64,000 nucleotides of DNA, from positions 42,460,597 through 42,524,596 of the forward strand of contig CM055099.1 in NCBI GenBank assembly GCA_029204225.1, given 5' to 3'. The stretch comes from Diphasiastrum complanatum. Its lineage: Eukaryota; Streptophyta; Lycopodiopsida; Lycopodiales; Lycopodiaceae. The notes beneath the pieces are model-generated. The model saw only the letters and a program-made list of their open reading frames with translations. It was not told the DNA's origin and made no database searches. Positions 1 through 13,720 of the stretch are shown here, piece after piece. A program made the translations under genes and the position numbers. Numbering within the stretch: position 1 is the stretch's first letter; each line of letters opens with the position of its first letter.

Positions 1-652
1 ATTGCATCTTATTGAAGATTGTTTGCATGAGCAAAAGTCCATCTTAATTTGTGTAACTTTGACACATCCTTTTCTTTACGCTTTTATTTGTGAATTAAGG
101 TCCATGAAGGACCTTGTTGTGAGTGTTAGAACATAGGGTTAAGGGAAGATTTGAGTGGAGCATAGATTACTTGAAAATGTGAATCATATAGAGTAATAGA
201 ATTTTGTAATAGGACCAGTTTGGCATCTTGCATCTACAAGCCCATTTTGTAGCAACCATTTTCTAGCATGGAAACAAAAAAAAACATTCATGTCTAAACT
301 TAGAATCTTACAATTATTAAAGGTCAGCAAATTTACTTTAAGCTTATAAGGTATTAAAAATTTATTAAGTCAACCATTGTAACTTGGACTTTTAAGTACC
401 ATAAGTAAAACTAGGAAAGGGCACCACTCTTGGTTCTATAAGTAAGTCCCTTTTGTAAAAAGTAATATCCTTAATGTTAATGTGAAGGTGCTACTATTTT
501 GGGTCCTCGAGCTCTTGCTTTCATTGTGAATGCTTTTTCCTCTCCTTTTGCATTGTTTTCTTTCATGCTTATGTTAATGCAATGTTGAGTTTAGGTTTGA
601 GTGGTGACTTTCCATATGCAATAGCTTTCCATCCAACACCAGTACCCTCATC
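1..652. other. AT-rich sequence with no gene seen
   Basis: I see no open frame with family resemblance, no LTR end and no tRNA-like fold here. It sits directly upstream of a decayed copia fragment and may be part of that element's missing 5' portion, but no primer-binding site supports this. Confidence 0.4.
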
Positions 653-2205
653 ATGCAAGGCAAATGGAAAGGCAACCTGTATCCTCTGAAGGTACGCCTA
701 CCTACGGAGCAAGCTCATCAAATCCATGAGCCCATGGATGTTCTATGGCATAGGAGACTATGTCATATAAACACGTTGGTGCTATACAAAGCCAGCCAAC
801 ATGGCATATTCACAGGTGTTAGCATCAAAGATGCAAGCAGTCAAACATTCTACGATGCGTGCCACAAACACAAGATGTCCCGTACACCCTTTACGAAGGA
901 CTCCTTCAGAGCGACAGAGCTCCTAGAATTGATACACTTGGACATCTACGGACCTTTTATGTAGTTGTATAACACCTTCATCGATGATCTCAGTAATTTG
1001 ATGTTGTCTACTTCATCCACAACAAATCAGAAGCTCTTGATAAATTTACTAAATATGTAAATTGGCCTGAGAAGTGGACTGGAAAAAAAAAAAGTCAAGC
1101 GGATAAGAATAGACAGAGGTGGAGAATATCTCCAACCGATTTGTTGATTTCTATAGCAGTTACGGAATACTTCACATGAAGACTAAAGCCTACACGCCAC
1201 AATACAATGGTGTCGTTGAGAGAAGAAATCTCATGGAAGCAGCATGATGCATGATGGCCTACTCAAAGGCATCAAGATCTCTATGGGCTGAAGCAGTACC
1301 TACGACCGTCTACCTACAGAACAAGACAGGAAAATTGGGTGCTCCTCATACACCCCACATGAGGTGTTGTGGGGAAACAAGCCGAATCTAGCTCATGTAT
1401 GTATCTTTGGATGTGTAGCATATGCACACATTCTAGAAAGGAGAGAAATAAGCTAGATGAAAAAGTGGACCAAGGTTTTTTGGTAGGCTACGATGTAAAT
1501 TTTTCATACTATAGAATGTACATGCCTTAGACCAACAAAGTGAAAATTGTGAGAGATGTCCAATTTGATGAAGCTAAAACGATGGCTGACGGTGATCCAG
1601 TCGGCTACGAGATTCTCAACAAGTAGTACTATGACCTTCCCACACCGACAAAGGGAGCAAACCCTGAACATCCAGATCAAGATGTTCAAACTGTGAATGA
1701 ACTGAGTGATAGTTCAGACGATGAGCAGCAAGACATACAACCTGTATCCAGAACACCTGCAACGCACAGTGGTTCTGCTGTCAATAGAATGGACAAAGGA
1801 AAAGTAGTCGCTGATCCTGCACCATCTCCAAGGAGATCTACAAGGGAGAGAAGACAGCTTGTCAGGTATCTTTTCGACAGTTTAGCTTCAACTCAAAAAG
1901 AGGTTTGTGGATTCGGAGGTGAACCATAAACCTATCAAGAAGATATTGAATGTCCAGAAAAGGACTCAAATGGATAAAGGCCATGGAAGACGAGATGGAC
2001 TCCATGAAGAAGAACAGGGTCTGGACTCTTGAACTAGTGCCAGAAAATATGAAGACTATCAAATGTAAGTGGATCTACAAATACAGATATGGACCAGACG
2101 TCAATGTATCCATATACAAAACTAGGCTAGTTGCAAAAGGTTTTTTGTAGAAGTATGGTGTTGACTACACTGAAACGTTTTCTCCTGTAATCACAATCGA
2201 GTTGC
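653..2205 (+). pseudogene. Decayed Ty1/copia pol fragment (pre-integrase to start of RT)
   Basis: Broken pieces of a copia polyprotein lie in order on the plus strand. At 653-964 there is a GAG-pre-integrase-like stretch (LWHRRLCHIN, then a degenerate Cys/His region and HLDIYGPF, the integrase start). Around 1100-1330 is integrase core (IRIDRGGEY, TPQYNGVVERRN, LWAEAVPT). At 1693-1929 is the low-complexity linker between IN and RT, and at 1950-2205 is the RT N-terminus (AMEDEMDSM, KCKWIYKYR, KTRLVAKGF, then DYTETFSPV after a stop). Frames are broken by several stops and shifts. Homology ends abruptly near 2205, before the RT catalytic region. No LTRs could be paired with it. It is dead and old. 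Confidence 0.85.
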
Positions 2206-3426
2206 CAAAGTCAATTCTACCACCTAGACAATTAAACCCACTAGCCTTGTAGATGACACAACCTTATCTACTATTGATCATATGATCAATCAACATCAAA
2301 AGTGAAGAAAATGTTACAAACTCCTAGGAGCCCATCAAGACTCATATATCAATGCCATTAATTAGAAAGAGGCCCTAGCTACTGTTGATTGTCTGAGTTC
2401 CATTAAGGGTTCTACATCTCTCCTCAAGGAATTACCATCTATGCCAAGGGGGAAGAATGAAGGAAAAAGGCCAGGAAGCCTGGATGATGAAATTGAAATA
2501 GGGATGAACATGGTTGAAATCACTTGGATGTCAGTTGAACCTCTCCTAGAATCTTGTGAAGAGAAACTCCTTCCGTGGTGCTCAATCATCATGCTTGATA
2601 ATGAAATAGAATACATCGATGAACAAGCTCTTCATTATTTTGATTCTCACATCTATGGAAAAATTAAGTACCTACAGAATTGCCAAAACCAACACCATCA
2701 ACTCAAATTACTAAGGAGCCAAGATCTTTCGAGTCCTCACAAAAGGCACGACGAGAACATATTTATTGCATCAAAGCAATGCTACTCGCCTAGGGGAACC
2801 ATCCCAATGAGGCCATCTCTTGTATAGGTGACCCCACTATGAAATCCCACAGAAGAGAAAAATCCGGTTAATCTAGAAAACAAGAGTGTTATTAATTGCT
2901 TGTAGAGATGTCATCCTTTGTGGAAATTTTATTCATGAGAGGAGTGAAAAAGAGAGAAGAGTTTGTAGTCAAGTTTTGAGGTTGTTGATCATGTAAATGC
3001 TAATGAGGTTGAGTCATTTTCATATCCAAGACCTAATGTAAGGAGTGCACATAGGGAGAGCAAAGAATTGTGTTCTACTAATCTTTGTGTGATGGCTTTT
3101 ATTATGGAGTATTATACTCTTGGTAGGTGTTTGGTGGATCTTGGAAATGACCAAGAAAAGGAAGACCTTATCATGAATCTTGGTGATGACAAAAAATGGA
3201 AGGACTTGAAAAAGTGTTTGGAAAGGTTGAAGCTATCATTTAAGAGGTGGTCATACATTTTGGTGATCTCACCTAATTTCATGTTCATGTGGAATGAACA
3301 TTGTCTCCATTTTTTGTATATTGGTGATGAAATTTTTTCTCAATAAAAATAAACATATATCTAAAGGATAAAAAAAGACACTTAATAAATAGGTCCATCA
3401 CAAAATACTTTGTTACTGCCTAAATA
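2206..3426. other. Unassigned sequence downstream of the copia fragment
   Basis: It contains two modest plus-strand open frames, 2441-2827 (128 codons) and 3068-3346 (92 codons). Neither resembles a family I recognise and neither has supporting promoter or splice context. The abrupt end of RT homology at about 2205 suggests a deletion or insertion junction. It may be the rest of an old LTR element, but I cannot show that. Confidence 0.35.
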
Positions 3427-4274
3427 TGTGAAAATGTCAAAAACATGTTTGATCTAGGCCAAATTCATGTACATATCATGACTACACATGTGTGGAGCCT
3501 ATTCCCATGTGTGAATTAAATTTATATATCATTTAGATCAATCATTGAGTATGTACATATCATTTCATTTGAGATCTAGTGGCTAAAATGGCCAAAATCT
3601 AGTTTTCTAGCTATATACCACATAGTAGAATGTGCTACGTCTTGAGGATATGATTGATTTCCCACTTGTAGAGGTCTCCTCGCATGTGTGGGAAGATCAG
3701 TAGCAGTCAAGTTTAGACTTGTAGATGATTTTTGTCTAAGTTCCTATAAGTAAGAAAAATCACCCAAAATCAAGGAGGTGCCTTAAATCTTGGAAGTCAT
3801 GGACCATGTGCCAAGTTTGATGTGATTGATGGATCCTTTGGTGACTAGGCATCTTCACACGTGCTGGATCTGATGAATCATCAGCAACTCGAGATGCTTT
3901 CATGTACATAGTGAGCCTCATTTGGCTTGAATCAATTAATGAGTGAAATCTTGGTTTTGGGAGCAATTTTGAGTAATCTCTACATTTGTCTTGTGATTTT
4001 GTGAATCAATTCAGTTCTAAGCTTAGTAAACATCATTCTCTGCTGGTTGTCCATACTCTGACATGTTTTCACACGTGTGAAACCATCAAGTCTTAGTTTG
4101 ATCAATTTTGATTGTTCTTGTTAGATTTGTGCATGTAAATTTGATCTAAAAGGTGTCTAATCTTGTGTAGATTGGTAAATCAATCTAATCTAACACCCAA
4201 TCACTCTTGTGGATCTGATTTAGATCCATTCTTGGTCCTTTTTGCTGTACTTTCACAAAATATAGGTTTCAACA
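3427..4274 (+). mobile_element. Decayed copia LTR (possible 5' LTR)
   Basis: The segment begins TGTGAAAATGTCAAAAACA and ends TTCAACA. Both match the ends of the well-defined LTR at 56676-57483 (TGTGAGAAATTGGCAAAAA and TTCAACA), and the length (848 vs 808 bp) is close. Both also carry a CACATGTGTGGAG motif near the start and an ACACGTGTG palindrome (here 4071-4078). Just after the end, TTGTATCACTGG at about 4276 resembles a decayed primer-binding site (usual TGGTATCAGAGC), which would make this a 5' LTR. No target-site duplication or paired LTR was found. Confidence 0.55.
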
Positions 4275-5246
4275 TTTGTATCACTGGAAAATGCTTATAA
4301 AGTTTTGAAGGCTAGTTAGTGTGGTAACCTATAGAAAAAAAATTCAAAAAAAAAAATTTTAGAACAAAATTAATCGACACAATTAGCACATCGATATGCT
4401 AGCCAAATTGGCTTCAGAAAAAAAAAATTAATTAAAAAAAAAAACTTTAAAATTAATTTTTTTTTGTCAGCTAGCACATTGGCATGCTAACTTTTATAGC
4501 TTCATGAACATTTATGAATAATACAAATAAACTCATATTTAAATAGTAACAAAGTACCTTTTGATGGAACCTATTTGAAATTTGATGGCTAGTCAAATTT
4601 TTAACGACGTATCAAATCACAATTTTTATTTATAGAAAACATGTAGTGGCATAAAAAGAGTAGCACACTGTGTGCTACCTTTTTGTTGGATCATGGGTAG
4701 AAGAAACTTGTAAAACTTGCAAAACCCATTAAAAAAAAAATCTTTGTAATTTTACGGATGATGGGATATAATGTTCTTCAAGGAGACGCATGAGAGTTAA
4801 GAGCGTGACATATGTACATTTGTTGGATTCACTTTGAGCATGAATGTAATCATTGAGAGGTAGAGGATTGTGTGGTGTTGCTTATTCATATAGATATATC
4901 TTATGTATAATATTGACATTGATGAAATGAGACAAGCTGGGATGCTACATTACATCATGCTACAACATATTGGTCTTGATAGATATGTGTATATTGCAGT
5001 ATGCTACTTCCCACCATCTGGTAAGACATCTTCCTACACTAAGAGTATTGAATCCCCATTTGCAAATCCATAATATGACATTATCACTTACTATGAGATA
5101 GTACATTTACTTACTGTCTAGACTATTGGACACCATGTTGATGCTCAAGATATGGAGACTTATAAACTACATCTTCACATACCCAAAAGAAAGGAGTTGA
5201 GTATTGTCAGAGTTTTAGCAAACATAGATGGTCTATCAAATATTTG
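4275..5246. other. AT-rich unassigned sequence
   Basis: It contains poly(A)/poly(T) stretches around 4330-4460 and short repeats of the type GCTAGCACATTGGCATGCTAAC. There is no coding frame with recognisable homology. It may be internal sequence of the element whose LTR ends at 4274. Confidence 0.3.
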
Positions 5247-5993
5247 TGTCTGTCCCACATGTAATTAGCCCATGAGCTCATAATTGCCATGCTAAATATG
5301 GCCATGGAGCTAAAATATATTAGAAATAATCAATAAGATAGTTCAACAAATGGCTTGAACAACCACATCATATTTATAAATAACAAAACTACGCTAATGA
5401 TTATAAGGCCTAGCTTAGTTAAATTAGACTCCAAACTCATAGTAGAAGCACAAAGGACCACTATAAATAGTTGAGATCGTGTTTGAGCATTCTACGTGTT
5501 TTTGAAGCTTTTCTTTGATAGCTATGGCTTTTGTCAATGGATAGTTCATGTGCCTACAATCACATGAGAGCTTAATCATGCTCTAGATTAAGGCTTGATG
5601 TATTGAATATTCAACTAATAGAAATGGCTACCTACCTTTGCATATTTGGCGGGAGGTTCTTTCTATTTGTCTAGTTTTCTGATTTTCTTATTAGTTTCTT
5701 GATTTATTGCTTTCATTATGTAAATGTGAGGTTATGAATGGATTAGATGTTTGGATGCATCATGCTATGATTGACACATGACAAATTTGATATCATAGCA
5801 TGAGATCTTTCCCAATCGAATTTGGTGGTATTCTTGAAGTTTGGTAAAGTTTCTATTCTCTAGTTTTCTAGTTTTTTTTAAGAAAAATTCAACTTCTAGA
5901 TTGCTTTGATTTGATTTTTGACTTGTTAATATTTGTTTTGTATGTGATTTCTTGTTTTAGATCAATAGCCCTTTTCTTAGCTTCTAGGAGGTA
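5247..5993 (+). repeat. 5' LTR of the outer element
   Basis: Aligned by eye, about 750 bp match the pieces of the 3' copy. Examples are ATGGCTTGAACAACCACA, AGAAGCACAAAGGACCA and TAAATAG, then the shared GGCTACCTACCTTTGC block and the TTTCTTGTTTTA block near the end. Homology stops after GGAGGTA at about 5993. Confidence 0.65.
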
Positions 5994-6551
5994 TTGAACC
6001 TTGTTTTGAGATGCGGAGCTATAATAAGAAAGATATAGTACTTTTAATGAAACTACTCCGAGCATAGTTAGCTAAGGTCTTTGTTGTCTTTTTTCTTTTG
6101 ATCGGGTATACTTTTGGTGAAATTTTCTGACTATGATTTTATATATTAGTAGAATTTGTCTTAGCTTGAATCAGAGTCAATTTTTAAACAATTTGGTGAA
6201 GAATTGACAAAGTTATGTAAGTCCTTGTGATAGAGGTTCATTTCTAGATTTGGTTGAAATGTTGAGAGAGAAGCACTTCAAATCTCATTTCTCGAAGTTT
6301 TGATCATTTTAAAAAAAAATTCATGCATTTCAAATTGAAGTTTCACTAATAAAAAAAAGAACTCTAACCTTGTTTTCACCAACCCTAATCCTACCCTTAC
6401 AGCCCAATAACCTTTGCAAATAAAAGGTTTAGAAAAAAAAAGTGAAAGAAAACAAAGAGAGACTTTGTCAAAAAAATTTAAACCTACAACAAATTAGAAA
6501 ATCTAAAACTTAATCCTAACCGTCCCCTTCCGCCATCTTCTTCTTCTTCTG

Positions 6552-6552
<1 letters not shown>

Positions 6553-6632
<80 letters not shown>
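6553..6632. repeat. (CT)40 microsatellite
   Basis: About 80 bp of uninterrupted CT dinucleotide, preceded by an irregular TTC-rich tract, inside the outer LTR element. Confidence 0.97.
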
Positions 6633-6633
<1 letters not shown>

Positions 6634-7157
6634 GCGCTTAAAGCACCAACAATAGGTACTCCCAACGCATTAACTACATGACCTAACATGGCCTTTCCTA
6701 CTGGTCAAATTTTCATATAAATGAGACTTTTACAACATCAAGCTTGCTAAGTTAATGAGTTTTATTTTATTGCATTTAAATTTGAGCTCAAACAAACAAG
6801 ATATGGGAGTAAAAAAGATAGACTAGAAAATATAAATGTAATTACTTAGAAAGAGGTTGAAATCTTTACAAAAGTTCAAACTTTGATTTAAGAAATTGAA
6901 AAATATATGGACTTAGAAAGGTTTTTTTTGTTAATTATTAAAAAAAAGTTCTATAATTTGAGTTCCATGAAACATTGGCCTATGAAAAAAAACATGTCAT
7001 AAATCTTTTTTGAAATTTGACGATAAATGATTTAATTGATGTCTTTACTAACATATGTGCTTATTAAAATAAAAATTATAAAAAGAAGCTTTTGATTACA
7101 AAATGAATCTATTTCACAATTAAAAAAGAGAGGTGGGACAGCACAAACGAGCGCAAT

Positions 7158-7322
<165 letters not shown>

Positions 7323-9422
7323 CTTCTGGGACTATTGCACTTAAATTTGTCGGTGTGCACGAACCCCTCTTCAAAAGTTTATTACATGTGCTCTTACGGA
7401 AAAACTATGTACATTATCATCATTTATACTGACATCAAATTTGAGTTTTATATCATTACAAAATTTATCTCAAGCCTATAATTCACAGATTCCAAACTCA
7501 ATTTCTCATAATAATGTAGAATGGATTGGAATTATGAACCAAAAGACAACAATTAGATGGAATGTGATAGTAGTTTTGAAAATGATATGGAAGATCAATG
7601 CGACCAAGGTGAAAATTCCATTAATGACAATGACCAAGGTGAAGATTACATTGACGATTATAAGTATCATGACTATAATAATAATTTTTAAGTTGACCAC
7701 CATAATGAGAATTATAGTGGCAATCAACATTACGAGAATTAGAACAAACAAATCATTGGTTGTTGGACCAAAGATAATGCAACTAAACCATTTGATGGTC
7801 AAAATTAAGTATGGTTCAATGATGGTAGATATCAAGGCCATATTTAATACAACAAAAGTGGGTCAACATTCATGAAGGATTGAGCAATACTGGAGACCGT
7901 ACTACCAATTAGGGGAGCATTGGAACAAAGAAAATATTAGATAAACTTCTAACTAATTTTAACAATGTTTTATCTACCAAATAGCAAAGTACTGAACATA
8001 ATATACAAGCATTGTGCTGTTCCAAGAGCAGATGGTGACGATGATGTCAAGATTTAATTTTGTAATTAGTACCATTTCATAAAAACTAGATATCAGTTCT
8101 AATCTTGGGGATACAAATATTGAGCCTTTGTCATCCATAATGTCAATCTTTATTTTGGTATGATTGTTGATGATCTCACAACAATGTTTCCTTTAATCCA
8201 ATGGCCATCTTTTAGGCCAAAGGTGGGCATCGAGATGTCTTGAACAAGCAAGGTCTTAAACCTTTTGTTAATGCTGATAGTTTTGAAAAATGGAGGAATA
8301 CTATTATGGAGCAAAGCTAATAATATTGATTCTTCTTCTGCAGAGTCCAATCAATATCAACAAAGCATCAATGGACAAGTTGATAAAGATCAATTTCACA
8401 ATTAAATCAAGTTTTGCCTGAGAGCCTTAATGATTAAGAGGATTGTCAAAACAAATGGGGTATTCATGAACAATCCAGATTTTTATAGTTTTAGCTTAAA
8501 CATGGAGTACAATTTAATTTTCAAGAATCGAATCTGATTTCAATATTCAAAAGTTATGGGCACATTATTGACAATGATCTATATGGAATTGCTTATGAAC
8601 GTGGATCAAATGAGTGATATAACAATGATGAAATACCAATCAATTGCCTCAATGGAGTCAATTATAGGAATTACATTTCAAGATCTGAAGTGACTCTTCA
8701 TTGGAAAACCATGTCGTGTCTAAGAAGTAGTATTGATGAAAAGAGTTGATGAAAATCTAACCATTTTTCTTGGGTTAGATAATATCATTGGTTATGTCAT
8801 CAATGAAAACAATTTGATATGGCAAGTGAATTCAAGGCCGTCAAACTTCTCATGTACAAATGATCGATCAAGAGGATCTTTTTGTCGTATGGGATTTAAA
8901 GATTTGAATGACAAATTAACTTTTCTATCAAATAAATTGGAGCTACAAAGTGAAAATGTCATTCTTTATTTTGGAGCAATGTAAAAAGATGTAGGGATAA
9001 AAATAGATGCATAAGAAATTGGATAGCTTATCCAACCAAGAAAGATAATGGAAAAGTAGACTATCGAGTGACTTCTTGCATATATTCTATTAACCCATGT
9101 AAAACTCGATGCTAAAGACAATTCTATGTTTCATAAACCTCTTCTTCATTGATCTTATAAACTCTATGGGATAAACTTGTAGAGCAAAGGTTCTTCTATA
9201 GAAAATTTGCTGGAATCTTGCTTTGCAATAATAAGTTGGAATCAGAATCAAGGCAACAATACTTATTCAACAAACATTGCTTGGCAGCGAGAATGACACT
9301 TGAGAGACTTGTTTCTACATTTAATGTAGCTAGAGATTTGTAACCAAAGGCTTCATGGAGCATGACAAATGATGGAGTTACGGTCTTCATTTTTTAGGGT
9401 AAAAATGCTTAAGTAGGGGGAG

Positions 9423-9458
9423 TGTCATGTCTCACATGTAATTAGCCCATGAGCTTAA
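9423..9458 (+). repeat. 3' LTR of the outer element, piece 1
   Basis: The first 36 bp of the 3' LTR (TGTCATGTCTCACATG...) follow the polypurine tract. They are cut by the insertion at 9459. The last five bases, CTTAA (9454-9458), are repeated at 22379-22383 as the target-site duplication. Confidence 0.75.
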
Positions 9459-10107
9459 TGTCGAAAAGTGGTGTTGTGAAGATAGGTATAGCTCAAAAAG
9501 AAATGAATGTCTAGAAAGAAATCTTTTTATGCATGGCGGAATAAACTATCTTTCTCTTTCACAATGCATGACTACGCCTATCAATTTCAAACAAAACAAT
9601 AGTGATAGAAATCACGTTTGATCTTATAGTAACTAACTTTGAAATCTTGAGTACTACAATGATTACATAGCCAAACAATTAAGCATCGAATTATCAGACA
9701 AATAATTTGTCGCAAAAAACTACAGAAACGCATACATTCTAAGACGAAGCTGAACGCAATAAAGGATAGTATTGATTCAGTATGAAAACAAAACATAAGT
9801 AAATGAGTACAATAAGTTGCGGATTGAAGCCACGTACTCTGTGCTATCTCTGAGCGGCTAAAATAAAAATCCGAGTTAATGCGCAATGTTGATAAGCAGT
9901 GGCGCAATACCAATCTCTAAAACAACTCTAAGAAGTGAGCTAGAATCCTCAGGAGTGTTCAAGCTCGCAGGCTTGAGAGAGAGAGAGAGCTAACTATTCA
10001 AATGCTTGCTGATAACTTTTGATTTCATAATAAAACTGTATGAATATGAACAGCTATTTATACTAAGAAATAAGGCCGTCAATTGTGATCGCCAATTGGT
10101 TGGTGAT
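9459..10107 (-). repeat. 3' LTR of the minus copia, outer piece
   Basis: It matches 21274-21900 closely by eye (AAGTGGTGTTGTGAAGATAG, the TGCATGACTACGCCTATCAA block, and the GAGAGAGAG run followed by CTAACTATTCA). It is interrupted at 10108, leaving GTGAT (10103-10107) as the duplicated target. Confidence 0.88.
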
Positions 10108-11415
10108 TGTTGGAATTCTAATCTTCTCCTACTCATCCCTTCGCCCTCCTTCTACTCTCAAGAATTCTATCTCTCAGAATCAGTCTGCAGAAATACACGC
10201 AAAGTAAGAAACAGTCAGAACCGCAAAGCTATCACTAGTAGCCTACGGTCTGACCGAAGGGAACCGTTAAATCAATGTTCACGGAGAAGCACGACTCAAA
10301 GCACAAACCACAAGAACTCGCAAATCGCAAGGGAGTCGTTAAAACCCATAGGTTACCATCTACGAGCACTTGCGGAATCCCGTCGACCACCACAAGTGAC
10401 CTTCTTACGATCTCCTATGAATGACCATAGTCAACTCTCCTCAACCATTTTTAAATGTAAGCAACCTACTTACGATTATCAACGAATTCAACTAGCGACG
10501 ACGATTTATGAGTTCCTATGAAGTCAACTAACAACAGTTGACCCACCTCATTGTTTAGCTCCGTAAGTTATCACTTATGATTATCAACAAAGGAAGCAAA
10601 CGATCACCTACAAAGCAAACGATCAATAGCTGATCAAACGACCAGCGGTTGTTCAAACGATTTCGAACAGACTACGTTCATCATGGCCTACATCCTTGCA
10701 CTATGATGCATACATTACTCTGTACTTCTCCTCCTTCACGACACTCCAATAACGGATCTACAGATCTTGTTTAAACGATTGTTAATCATCTTGTAAACTA
10801 TAGTTACAATAAATCAAAAGACTCTGATAGCTTCTAATATGTATCTGAGTGAAGAGAAGGAGTGATAGGTGTTGTTGAGTTGAACAATACGTATGCACAG
10901 AGTGATCAAATGACCAAAAGGTCTTAAGTAACTAGTTCCTTAGAGTTAGTGATCTAGAACTGTAGCTATTGTTTTGAGTCTGTAATTAGGAACATGCGCT
11001 TATCAGTGCTATTGTATTGTGTTCTGATTCTCTTTTAGATATACAAATTTGCTATTGTTCAATCCTTACATTCTTGATTGAATGCAATTGTCTCTCTCAC
11101 TCTCTTGCACACAAACATGGTTATCAGAGACAAAGGATTGCATGGTTGTCCAAGATGCCTAATGCTTCGCAATCCTATTGTAATGACAGTCTTAGACTCC
11201 TACTCTGATAACCCAAAAGGGATAACAAGCTTTTGATTCCGTTCCCTAGTCAATCACGTTCCTAAAATCACAGTTACTATTGTGTTCATTGTTTTTTCTT
11301 ATTGTTGGTAGAGACATCATTTTTATCGTAATTGCCTCTCATGTTCTGCTTCTTTCATGTCCGCTGCAATCGTAATCAATCGTAGACCAAGCAGACCATC
11401 ATTCATACACCAACA
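10108..11415 (+). repeat. 5' LTR of the plus-strand copia
   Basis: About 1308 bp, TG...CA ended. It is very similar to 15548-17007 by eye. The right copy is longer because of a GA microsatellite, and it has a few small indels. The LTR includes a segment with several CAACGATC/AAACGATC-like words around 10600-10800. Confidence 0.9.
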
Positions 11416-11419
11416 GAAG

Positions 11420-11431
11420 TGGTATCAGAGC
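11420..11431 (+). other. Primer-binding site (initiator Met tRNA type)
   Basis: TGGTATCAGAGC lies four bases after the 5' LTR end. It is the usual copia site complementary to the 3' end of initiator methionine tRNA. Confidence 0.92.
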
Positions 11432-11511
11432 ATTGGTTCAGTGGATTACTAGAGTCTTGGATCTTTTTTCAAAAGCTATTCTAAATTGTCTGTGCATAAT
11501 TTCGATCGCTA

Positions 11512-12430
11512 TGGATGGCACCTCAGAGATCCGCTTGATCAATAAATTCAACGGAGATGACTTCCACATGTGGAAGTTCAAAATGAGGATGATCTTGATT
11601 GAAAAGGAGTTATGGGGATACATTAACAGTTCTATAGCCAGACTGACATAACCCGAACAGCTCCCAACTTGGGAAGCCAAGGATGGCAAGGCTCTTGCCA
11701 TTGTATCTCTAAACCTTAAAGACACTCAAATTGCTCATGTATCCAACTGCACTACTTCCAAAGAAGCATGTGATACACTCACCAGCATCTACGAGACCTC
11801 AGGTGTCTCACTTGCCTCTTCTTGAGGAAGAAGGTACTAACACTCAGAATGAGTGAAAGCACCTCAGTCAGCGACCATCTGAACGATTTCAAACAATTGA
11901 TGAACCAACTGGCTGCAATAGGTTTCCCTATATCAGAAGAAGACTCTACCATGTCTCTTCTTGCCAGTCTTCCATCCTCCTACGATAATTTAGTGTTGCT
12001 TCTGAGCAATACTCTTGCGCTATCTTTTCAAAAATTGACAGCAAGCTTGTTGCGGGAAGAAGTCAGGAGGAAAAGCTTGTCCACATCTACGAGTACCAAA
12101 TCCATGGCACTCTATTCAAACAAGCAACAATCCAAGAAGAAGAAAGGCTTCAAGGATAAGAAGACAAAGGCCGAACAACCAGCAACATCACAACCACAAC
12201 AACATCAATAATATAGTCACTCATCGTCCAAGACCAAGCTATTTTGCAGATATTGCAAAAGAACCAACCACGACATCAAGGACTGTCGCATTCTCAAGCA
12301 CAATGAAGCAAAGAAGAAGATGCAGCAACACCAAGAAGGCAACCCTGACATAGTCAAAGGATCTCAAAATGAAGAGAAGGTGCTGATGGTACAAGATCAA
12401 TCCAATAGAGATGTCCATCATTGATATCTC
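11512..12430 (+). pseudogene. gag: copia gag (broken)
   Basis: The frame starts at the ATG at 11512 (MDGTSEIRLINKFNGDDF, then WKFKMRMIL, the usual copia gag opening). It is interrupted by a TAA at about 11649 and a shift near 11820, and resumes at 11822-12211 with the UBN2-type gag core (VSDHLNDFKQLMNQLAAIG, LLASLPSSYDNLV). A lysine-rich tail follows. After another stop there is an intact CCHC zinc knuckle, CRYCKRTNHDIKDC, near 12247-12290. In a live element this would be the nucleocapsid protein that packages the RNA. Confidence 0.88.
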
Positions 12431-13720
12431 GATTCAGGTGCTTCTCAGCACATGACGCCATGCAAGGACCTCTTCTCTACACTCACAGCTACAGAATCAA
12501 AGTACATTTTCTTTGGTGACTCCAGTTCACACCAAGTTGAAGGCCAAGGGTCTATTCAACTGTAGTTCTCTGATGGCATCACTAGGCAGCTTAATGGAGT
12601 ACTTTATGTACCCAGATTAACAAAGAACCTTTCATCTATTAGCAAGATCACAGATCAAGGCTATAGAGCTTTGTTCACTGCCAACCAATGTACTATTTTA
12701 GATGAAAACTCAAAAGAACTCCTCTCTACTTACAAAGAAGGAAATTTGTATATATTGAGTCACGATGTTGCACTTTCTGTGAGTTGTTCAGATGCAAATT
12801 TATGGCATCAAAGATTAGGTCATTTAAACATGCGTTCAATCTTGTATATGCATCACAATAAAATGGTCAAGGACATGAATATAATTGCTGTCACCACAGC
12901 TGATCAGACTATTTGTGAAAATTGTCTACTAGGGAAACAACCTAGAATGAGATTTCCTAGAGGACAAGCCAAAAGGACGAAGTCCATTTTGTCATTGATA
13001 CACAATGACTTGTGTGGTCCTATGAGTATACCTTCATTAGTTCAAGCTCTGTATTTTATCACATTCATTGATGATTACTCCCGATTTGACAGTGTAATGT
13101 TCATTAAGAACAAGTTAGAAGCATTTTGTTGCTTCAAAGACTTCTAGCAATACGCTGAAAATCAAACTGGTCAGAGGATCAAGGCCCTACGGTCTGATTC
13201 AGGGGGAGAGTTCTTGTCAAATGAGATGAAGGACTACCTATCTTCATGTGGCGTGCACCACCAGTTTACTACGAGCTACACTCCACAATAGAATGGAGTA
13301 GCAGAGTGGAAGAACCGCACACTGTTGGAAGCTGCACGATCCATGACAACAAATTCGCATTTGCCCCAAACCTTTTGGGCGGAAGCTATCTCTACAGTTT
13401 GCTATCTGCAAAATTACTCTAACACTAAAGCGGTTGATTCCAAGACACCGTTTGAAACCTACTACGGTTAAAAACCAAGTTTGAAACACCTGCATGTTTT
13501 TGAATGACTCTGCTATGCACAAGTGCCTGATCTGAGGAAGAAACTGGACCCAATAAGCTGTAAAAGCATTTTCATCGGCTATTCAACTTCACACAAGGAA
13601 TATCGTGTTTACGATGTGGTTATTCGCCAGATCTTGGTCAGTTGTGATGTTGTCTTCCTTGAAGACAAATATTATGATTTCAAACAGAATCAACCAATAC
13701 AATAGACGGCCATAGCAGCT
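12424..13720 (+). pseudogene. pol: copia protease and integrase (broken)
   Basis: The protease motif YLDSGASQHM follows a stop at 12424. Next come the GAG-pre-integrase region (12671-13147: LWHQRLGHLNM, CENCLLGKQ) and the integrase core with HNDLCGPM, FITFIDDYSR and LRSDSGGEF. TPQ-stop-NGVAEWKNRT shows one CAG-to-TAG stop. The C-terminal part at 13523-13705 includes CKSIFIGYSTSHKEYRVYD. At least five stops interrupt it. Confidence 0.9.

Noticed and set aside
2441-2827. 128-codon frame considered as a small gene
   Set aside because: No homology, no promoter context, flanked by retroelement debris. It is mentioned only as part of the unassigned stretch.
7441-7875. 144-codon open frame and its 111-codon antisense partner
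   Set aside because: Ile/Thr/Met-rich reading of a repetitive GAC/AAT/TAT region. The alternative frame is Asp/Asn-rich with stops. No motif was found.
9190-9390. A plus-strand reading with FNKHCLAARMTLERL, slightly like the end of a Harbinger-type transposase
   Set aside because: The match is short, interrupted by a stop, and no catalytic residues are visible nearby. I cannot support a transposase call.
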